64,000 bases of DNA from a virus. The DNA is taken from the IMG/VR virus record IMGVR_UViG_3300009130_000016, positions 1 to 64,000 of that record; one strand, given 5' to 3'. Below the pieces are notes generated by a model. That model was given only the letters and a program-made list of their open reading frames with translations. It searched no databases and had not been told where the DNA came from. The position numbers and the translations under genes are program-made. Below are positions 59,301-64,000 of the stretch, piece after piece (within the stretch, counting starts at the first letter, position 1; each line of letters opens with the position of its first letter).

Positions 59301-60429
59301 AGGTGTTAAGAGAGTTATTAATTTGATTAAGAATTCTGATTTAGAATTTGCTTCTAACTATGATCCACAAAGAACTAAATCATATGTTACAGGGTTAAAG
59401 GCGGATAGTTCTACAAGGACAAATGCCCAAAGATACACAATAGCAAACCCTTACGCTCCAGGAAAGGCACAGAAGCTTAACTTTATGTTGCAAAATTACT
59501 CGAATGGAGAAAAGTTGTATTTACCACCTTACATCACTTCTATGCAACATAATAGTAGTGCAAGTTGGAACGAGGTAAATTTCCTTGGTAGACCAGAGGC
59601 GTTATACACGTACAACAACTCAAAGAGGGCTGGTAGTATATCTTTCTTTGTGTTGACCGATTATGCTTCACAAGTTGACATAGGTCTTGCAGATGGATTG
59701 GATGGACCAACAACATTAACAGAGGCTTTTGACAAAAGCTTCTCTAGCGTAGCTATGGCAGATGCACTTGAGGCACAGCTTAAAGATGTAAATCAAAAGA
59801 TTTCTGAAAATGCAGAGATTCAACAAAGTACAGCTGCAGGAGAAACAGCTAAATTGAAAAAGGAGGAATCTGATTTGAAGAAGTTGAAAACGAAAATAGA
59901 GAAAGAGAAAAGAGAAGCGGATAAAAACAAATCTGTTGGGCCTCCTAATTATGCTGAGTCTAGTAAGGATAGTTACAACATATACAGAGATATTATTGGT
60001 AGCAACTCTAGTGCAGATGGTGAGATTGTTAGTACGATTGAAGACACTGAAACTAGGTTGGGTGAAATGAAGAATAAATTAAAGTTCCAGCCATCGTTCT
60101 TCTCTGGTGACAAAGTTGACTTTGTACATAGAATTGAATTCCTTGAGAAAATGACAAGACCATCAAGAAATAATGGTCCTGGGTTTTCATTCCTTAGACC
60201 GCCAGTGTGTCACATACATCTTGGAGATTGGCTTAATCATGATATAATTATTGAGAGTATAGATTATGATTATACTGATGCACCATGGACGTTAGACGGA
60301 TTGGGTAGAGTACAACCTATGTGGACTCAAGTAACAATGAGCTTTAACATTATTGGTAGATATAAACATGGTGCAGGAGACGCACTTACATCTACAGATA
60401 GAGGTGGTTTCTTCCGTCATCAAATATAA
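56341..60429 (+). CDS. Large repeat-containing baseplate/tail protein
   Basis: The 1362-residue protein has two parts. Residues about 20-715 are around thirty imperfect 22-residue repeats with the pattern DLL-x-x-S-x-x-FR-x-x-LLSxN, most regular at 453-650. The C-terminal part resembles a baseplate hub/tube-initiator protein: PYAPGKAQKLNFMLQNYSNG, LPPYITSMQHNSSASWNEVNF, then RIEFLEKMTRPSRNNGPGF and RPPVCHIHLGDWLNHDIIIESI. A coiled coil lies near residues 1150-1210. The next gene is gp53-like, which supports a baseplate location. The N-terminal solenoid may be a fibre or a spacer. It is transcribed from its own promoter-like box. Confidence 0.82.
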   Translation: MEFLFDPNDEEEKLRKKIEEYYGDFSDNTRNKLFAKNIEKPTSVYDLMYPKQREYLLSKNISIFDKELDETSMAIRDMLLSKNNGEQGDLLSGSEGFRKSLEARNSMSERRDVLAEQSNEMRKILISKGIVRDADLLADSEGIRRDSVAKNKTIEVSEDKLSDNSEGYREGLISKNVTKEGDLLSRSEETRNANISKITTKEGDLKAESEDFRKMNIHKNEKDISLDQVSDIETQSVSFRDDLIAKNLVGKDKIPLDELFESARNVLLTKGVSNGVDLLDISDAFRNALVSKNVGEPRDIEEVFESIREDLLSKNKPLNSEGLLESSEHYKDDLLKSNVVNETSLEELSKSIREGLISANVTVNSEDIVGLYDSVRNGLLSKNKSEDLNLLEIFNSERERLLSANKGKITDLSVDSESFREGQVSKNSTNETDLAAGSEQFRTDSLSLNSPKESDIESDSVLFRDGLLSNNKPNSSDIETDSVSFRDGLLSNNVPKFSDIETDSVSFRDGLLSNNVPKFSDLEVDSITFRDGLLANNVTNFSDIETDSITFRDDLLAANVPNPSDIKTDSVPFRDGLLAANVPNTSDIESDSIGFRDDLLAANIPNLNDIETDSVPFRDGLLSANIPNLSDIETDSVSFRDGLLSNNVSTPSDLLADSQNYYGNNILNNVPVNTDLLIDSFEAREALLSSNIGSNSDLLANSTELRNQLLARNTGGLIGLNISAAGTSTFLGVSRVLTQGVLYRALLLPRSKYRIRRDEYQDGDGTVIDGNVTTKEGATTSFEEERGFLLGGNAFEMDYSLTTSDAGALSLFGAGTRLADQTYSQTRDGIFYGDKHTVSHPEGDQLQNSTVLGSVTEAIRSFNISRNTYAVDKSYGVNNLEGFSYLSNLSINPRVGSTGALMPDLFQDLIQKSVGSLKPNVNDSAGTPTTPSSVIIDNGGGYFNSDPVDILSNNNKGGTIESNPAKLAANQVVGNPFDTPDFRSGTRGVKRVINLIKNSDLEFASNYDPQRTKSYVTGLKADSSTRTNAQRYTIANPYAPGKAQKLNFMLQNYSNGEKLYLPPYITSMQHNSSASWNEVNFLGRPEALYTYNNSKRAGSISFFVLTDYASQVDIGLADGLDGPTTLTEAFDKSFSSVAMADALEAQLKDVNQKISENAEIQQSTAAGETAKLKKEESDLKKLKTKIEKEKREADKNKSVGPPNYAESSKDSYNIYRDIIGSNSSADGEIVSTIEDTETRLGEMKNKLKFQPSFFSGDKVDFVHRIEFLEKMTRPSRNNGPGFSFLRPPVCHIHLGDWLNHDIIIESIDYDYTDAPWTLDGLGRVQPMWTQVTMSFNIIGRYKHGAGDALTSTDRGGFFRHQI
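57700..58491 (+). repeat. Twelve 66-bp tandem coding repeats
   Basis: The most uniform part of the repeat protein has twelve units of exactly 66 bp. Nine of them read S/N-D-I/L-x-x-DS(V/I)-x-FRD(G/D)LL. The copies beginning near 57765, 57831 and 58227 are almost identical in DNA over about 55 bp, including the third codon positions, which points to recent exchange or slippage. Earlier repeats (56400-57700) are the same length class but diverged, and some contain insertions. Confidence 0.9.
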
Positions 60430-60468
60430 CTTTGTTTTTTAATAAAATAAGAATTAGATTATAACAAT

Positions 60469-60777
60469 ATGATAGATTTTGCAGCAATACTAAGAGATGG
60501 TCAAGAACTAAGGGCAATGCCTCCTTTTATTATAACAGATAGATCGACAGATGTTTTTGTGACATATAATAAGGAAAAAACTAGATTGGATAGGATTGCA
60601 GGTGATGTTTATTCAGATGCTACCAATTGGAGAATTATACTTTGGGCTAACCCAGAGTATTTTATAGAATTTGATATACCAGACAACACTCAAATCAGAG
60701 TTCCTTACCCATTGAGTGAAGTGCAGTTTGAGATAATATCAAAATTACAAAAAGGAAGAAACAGAGAAACAGTATAA
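60469..60777 (+). CDS. 53: Baseplate wedge protein (gp53/LysM-like)
   Basis: The 102-residue protein follows the gp53 pattern: PFIITDRSTDVFVTYNKEKTRLDRIAGD (residues 19-46), VYSDATNWRIILWANPEYFIEF and IPDNTQIRVPYPLSEVQFEI. The fold is LysM-like and joins wedge subunits to the hub. T4 gp53 has 196 residues, so this is a minimal form, as in many environmental T4-like phages. Its stop shares a base with the start of the next gene (TAATG). Confidence 0.85.
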   Translation: MIDFAAILRDGQELRAMPPFIITDRSTDVFVTYNKEKTRLDRIAGDVYSDATNWRIILWANPEYFIEFDIPDNTQIRVPYPLSEVQFEIISKLQKGRNRETV

Positions 60778-63700
60778 TGGGAGTAATAGGTATAGAAACT
60801 TTTGATGAAAGTGAATTGAATCTACAGGTAAGATTAGATACTTGTGTAGATGGTGATGTTGCCATTGATTATACTGGTAAAAAATCTTATACCTTTGGGT
60901 TAATGAGAGAAGGGATTGGGTTTGGCATTACAGGCATAGACATTGATATCAATGCATCTCTACAGCCTGTAATAGAAATTACTTTTAAAGATCTTTATGG
61001 AAACACTTTGTTTGGAACTCAAAGAGTTGGTGGTCAACTTAGAGGTGATAACGAAGGTGCTTTTAACAAGCCCACAGAGATTGATTACTCAGTTTTATTT
61101 AACTGGCCACCACCAAAGTTTTATTTCACATTTAAAGGATTTCTTGGTGAATCTGTAACTTGGATTTTAAACTTAAAAAAGACAAGTACGACATTTGACT
61201 CAAGTGATCAGTCATTTGTTTTGAAAGCTTCTTTTGTGCCAAATCAGTGGGGCTTCTTTGCAGACATGCCGTTTTTGTTCTTGTTGGCCGTTAAGTCTTT
61301 AAAAACAAAATTTGGAGATGGGACTGTAGAACCTGGATCTTTTACGACATTATATGATTTAATTAAGATTGGGAAAAAAGTAGAGGTTCAAAAAAATGAA
61401 ACCTCAAAAAAGTTCGATGCACTATTGAATCAGATATCTTCATATCAAAGCAACTTAGCTGGAGCTATTGAGATTTCGAAGGTTATAAAATATGACACAG
61501 AAATAACGGGTATTGTTGATGGTCTAAAAATAGATGGTTTTCAACCTTTTCAGGTGGTAAAGCCTGCTTCACATTCAACTGTTACAGATAAACTTGATGA
61601 TCAAGTTAAGTTTTTTTTAAACGATGCATCTAAGTTTGAAAAGTTTACAAAATTTTTGGCAACGGAAGCCACAATATTCGGAGATCAAAATTCAGAGGCA
61701 AATAAGAAAAAAGCTGATGAGATAAGGAAGAAAACTATTGCTGATATAGATGCTTATGATACAGATGCAAAGAAGGCTGTGTTTGAAAATGTTATGCAAA
61801 AGATTGCAAATAACAGGAGGGCGATTGAGTTAAAAATACAAGAAACCACAATAACAACAACTGGTTCAGAGTTGGGTAAGTTAACTATATCCAATGTTTT
61901 GTCTAAAATAGCTGGTGATAGTGGATATATTTTAGGTAGGATTTTAGAAGCTGGATATGGCATCTTTAATGAAACACCGAACAAAACAGTATCAACAACT
62001 TCTGTTGGTGACACTGGGCCATCTTTACCAAGGGATATATCTGTGGGTGAAGCAAGAGGTGCTAGAAATTCACCAAACCTAATAGGTAAACACTTTCCTA
62101 TGATGATTAAGGAATCGAAAGAGGTTCCTGCAACGACTGAAAATTATGGTCAAGACATTGGTGTCGATAAATACGAGATGAAATTTGTGAAAGATTTTTT
62201 CACAGCTATTTCAGATGGTATTGTAGAAAACAGGTTAAGTCTTGATGAGGCAAGTTTGAATGCAAGTCAAGATTCGAAAGTGATAAAGAGAGTTTCTAAT
62301 GCAGAGATAACTCAAGAAAACCCTTATAAAGCAACATATGAAAGTATTACTACAAACATACTAGAGAGATCAGGTATCATTTCGTTTATAACGAGATCTT
62401 ATGATCCAAATAGGCCTGGAAACTACGGTAACACTACTAATTTTCAAAATGACAATAAACAGAATATTTTAAAACTTGCAAATGCAGATACTCAAAACAT
62501 TACTGAAGATTTGCTTAAGTCGGTTTTTGATGAAGATATTTTAAAACTAAAAAGGTTTTGTCTTTTCTTTAAGAATTTTTTTGATTCAAACGGAGGGGTT
62601 AAAACAACAAATGAAAGTGGTGTAACCGTTCCTTTACATAACCCTGACAGTGATGAGTTTAATGACCCAGCTGAAGAGGTTAAAGAATCTATGAACGCAA
62701 GAGTAAAAACAAGTGATTCTGGTGGGGAAACTGAGGTTGTTAATGCTTTTGATTTTTTTAGGGAAATAGAAACGTTATTGGTTGGAAGTCAAAGTACAGA
62801 TGCTATAAATGAAGTAGGTAGATTCACTAGTTTTTATCAGCTTAGAAGAATGGTGAATAACAACGTTCCTTATTCAGTTGAATCAGATAACGAAGCATCA
62901 GATTCGAATGAAAATAGCAGAAATGGTTCCCACTATTATATGATTAGGTTTGAAGGTAGTGATGTTGCCACGGCTACTTCTGCTAACAGTAGCGACACTG
63001 ATGGTACTAAAGATAGTGAACATGATGATCCAAATGGTGTGTGGGATGCAGAGGAACCCATAGGACTTGTTAAAGTTAATTCTACAACAGGTGAGGGAGG
63101 AGAAGTTCTAGGTAGAGTTGAGTATTATGATTTTGATTATGCACAAAATAATAAAGTGTATGATTTTGAGAAAATGAAATCTGCAGGTCGTAATTACATA
63201 TCTAAAGGACATAACTCAACACCAACCACGTATCAGGCTAATCAAGTAACAGAGTTAGATGGTAGATATTTTGTTGATGAAACTGGTGGTGAAGCGTATC
63301 CAACGAATGCATCTAACACAGAATTTGTTTCATATGTAGTATCTGGTGGATATATATCAAATGATTTATTAAATTCTGAAGAGTTAGCAGAAAACCTCCC
63401 AAATGGTGGGATGGCTTTCACTATTTATTATCAAGCAGATAGATCTGATAATGATGATAATATTATCTGGGGTCCATTCTTAAACACTACTGAAGGTGTA
63501 AACCAAAGAAGAGTTCTTTGGGCTTTGTGTAATAATTTGTACGAAAAATTACAAACTGAAGATCAGAGAAGAAGGGAATTGGTTGGTACCATTTTAGGAA
63601 ATGCATCTGAACAACAAGACGTTTTATATAAGCAGTTTCACTTATTGTTTAACCAATGGAATTTATTAGCATATAAGAATCAAGATTTTCTTGACACATC

Positions 63701-64000
63701 TAAAAAACGTCCTAATATATGTCTAAAACAACTTGGTGGTACTAATATTGCAAATTACTTAGAAAAACTTTTCGGTGATAAAGAAAAGCATTTAGATGTT
63801 TCAGGGGTTAGAGATCCTTCTTTGCCAAGTGATACTACTTTTAGATATGACTATCCAATGAACTCTATTGGTGAAAATGGGAATGTGAAAGTTTCTGAGG
63901 CACTTATTAATATTGATCCTCTTTATAGCCCAAAAGCTAACACAACTGTTTTAAATGCTATTCAGCAGATATGTCAAAAGAATAATTTCATATTCATACC
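60777..64000 (+). CDS. Large baseplate/tail protein, C-terminus beyond window
   Basis: The frame opens at ATG 60777, overlapping the gp53-like stop by one base, and remains open for 1074 codons to the window edge, so the protein is longer than that. The N-terminal 180 residues have a beta-sandwich-like domain (MGVIGIETFDESELNLQVRL; then LQPVIEITFKDLYGNTLFG; NWPPPKFYFTFKGFLGE). A helical region with KKAVFENVMQKIANNRRAIELK follows. Acidic Ser/Asn-rich segments alternate with folded ones further on, with the last residues starting a new domain (NAIQQICQKNNFIFI). Position after gp53 suggests a baseplate hub or wedge. No family can be named with certainty. Confidence 0.75.
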   Translation, partial: MGVIGIETFDESELNLQVRLDTCVDGDVAIDYTGKKSYTFGLMREGIGFGITGIDIDINASLQPVIEITFKDLYGNTLFGTQRVGGQLRGDNEGAFNKPTEIDYSVLFNWPPPKFYFTFKGFLGESVTWILNLKKTSTTFDSSDQSFVLKASFVPNQWGFFADMPFLFLLAVKSLKTKFGDGTVEPGSFTTLYDLIKIGKKVEVQKNETSKKFDALLNQISSYQSNLAGAIEISKVIKYDTEITGIVDGLKIDGFQPFQVVKPASHSTVTDKLDDQVKFFLNDASKFEKFTKFLATEATIFGDQNSEANKKKADEIRKKTIADIDAYDTDAKKAVFENVMQKIANNRRAIELKIQETTITTTGSELGKLTISNVLSKIAGDSGYILGRILEAGYGIFNETPNKTVSTTSVGDTGPSLPRDISVGEARGARNSPNLIGKHFPMMIKESKEVPATTENYGQDIGVDKYEMKFVKDFFTAISDGIVENRLSLDEASLNASQDSKVIKRVSNAEITQENPYKATYESITTNILERSGIISFITRSYDPNRPGNYGNTTNFQNDNKQNILKLANADTQNITEDLLKSVFDEDILKLKRFCLFFKNFFDSNGGVKTTNESGVTVPLHNPDSDEFNDPAEEVKESMNARVKTSDSGGETEVVNAFDFFREIETLLVGSQSTDAINEVGRFTSFYQLRRMVNNNVPYSVESDNEASDSNENSRNGSHYYMIRFEGSDVATATSANSSDTDGTKDSEHDDPNGVWDAEEPIGLVKVNSTTGEGGEVLGRVEYYDFDYAQNNKVYDFEKMKSAGRNYISKGHNSTPTTYQANQVTELDGRYFVDETGGEAYPTNASNTEFVSYVVSGGYISNDLLNSEELAENLPNGGMAFTIYYQADRSDNDDNIIWGPFLNTTEGVNQRRVLWALCNNLYEKLQTEDQRRRELVGTILGNASEQQDVLYKQFHLLFNQWNLLAYKNQDFLDTSKKRPNICLKQLGGTNIANYLEKLFGDKEKHLDVSGVRDPSLPSDTTFRYDYPMNSIGENGNVKVSEALINIDPLYSPKANTTVLNAIQQICQKNNFIFI

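Overview
The window is a 64-kb piece of an A+T-rich, T4-like (contractile-tailed) phage genome, or possibly an integrated relative. Established homologues by motif include prohead protease (gp21), scaffold (gp22), major capsid protein (gp23), neck proteins (gp13/gp14), tail sheath (gp18), tail tube (gp19), large terminase (gp17), portal (gp20), tape measure, gp26-like baseplate hub proteins and gp53. The host is most likely a member of the Bacteroidetes. Start codons are preceded by A-rich leaders rather than Shine-Dalgarno sites, base composition is low in G+C, and GDP-fucose/fucosyltransferase genes are common in that phylum. The host call is inference only.

Layout. (1) 1-8626, minus strand: a compact, overlapping glycan-synthesis operon with two GT2 enzymes, a GT7-like enzyme, another GT-A enzyme, GT10 and GT11 fucosyltransferases, an FkbM methyltransferase, GDP-L-fucose synthase and two less clear proteins. 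(2) 8744-24427, mainly plus: acidic virion/core proteins, a homing-type endonuclease, a GT-B glycosyltransferase, then protease-scaffold-capsid and neck genes. Two minus-strand islands interrupt it: PhoH with two tiny genes, and an HD hydrolase. (3) 24589-26601, minus: a run of very small accessory genes, several with zinc-binding Cys pairs, one of which looks broken. A 470-nt structured intergenic region follows. (4) 27089-40696: tail terminator, sheath, an inverted tail-tube segment, a BppU-like protein, a patatin-like phospholipase, terminase, a portal gene carrying an intein, and a histone-H1-like small protein. (5) 40750-45902: a C-family DNA polymerase (PolIII alpha type) with its own N-terminal proofreading domain, RNase HI, and a minus-strand membrane/coiled-coil gene. 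(6) 46016-64000: tail and baseplate genes, including a tape measure, a 1362-residue protein with about thirty 22-residue repeats, gp53, and a large open reading frame that runs off the right edge.

A recurring sense-strand box, TATTTAT(A/T/C), often continuing as AG(A/T)AAAA, lies mostly 10-30 nt before the start codons of structural transcription units on both strands. It also settles several start choices. It is the reverse complement of the T4 late promoter TATAAATA and is probably this phage's late promoter. Hairpin-plus-T-tract terminators close many of the same units. The items I find most worth following are this promoter, the portal intein, the two-fucosyltransferase glycan operon together with a baseplate repeat carrying a Bacteroidetes-type O-glycosylation sequon, the fused exonuclease-polymerase with a degenerate PHP domain, the patatin-like enzyme in a virion operon, and the structured region at 26.8-27.0 kb. 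No rRNA, tRNA or CRISPR array was seen.
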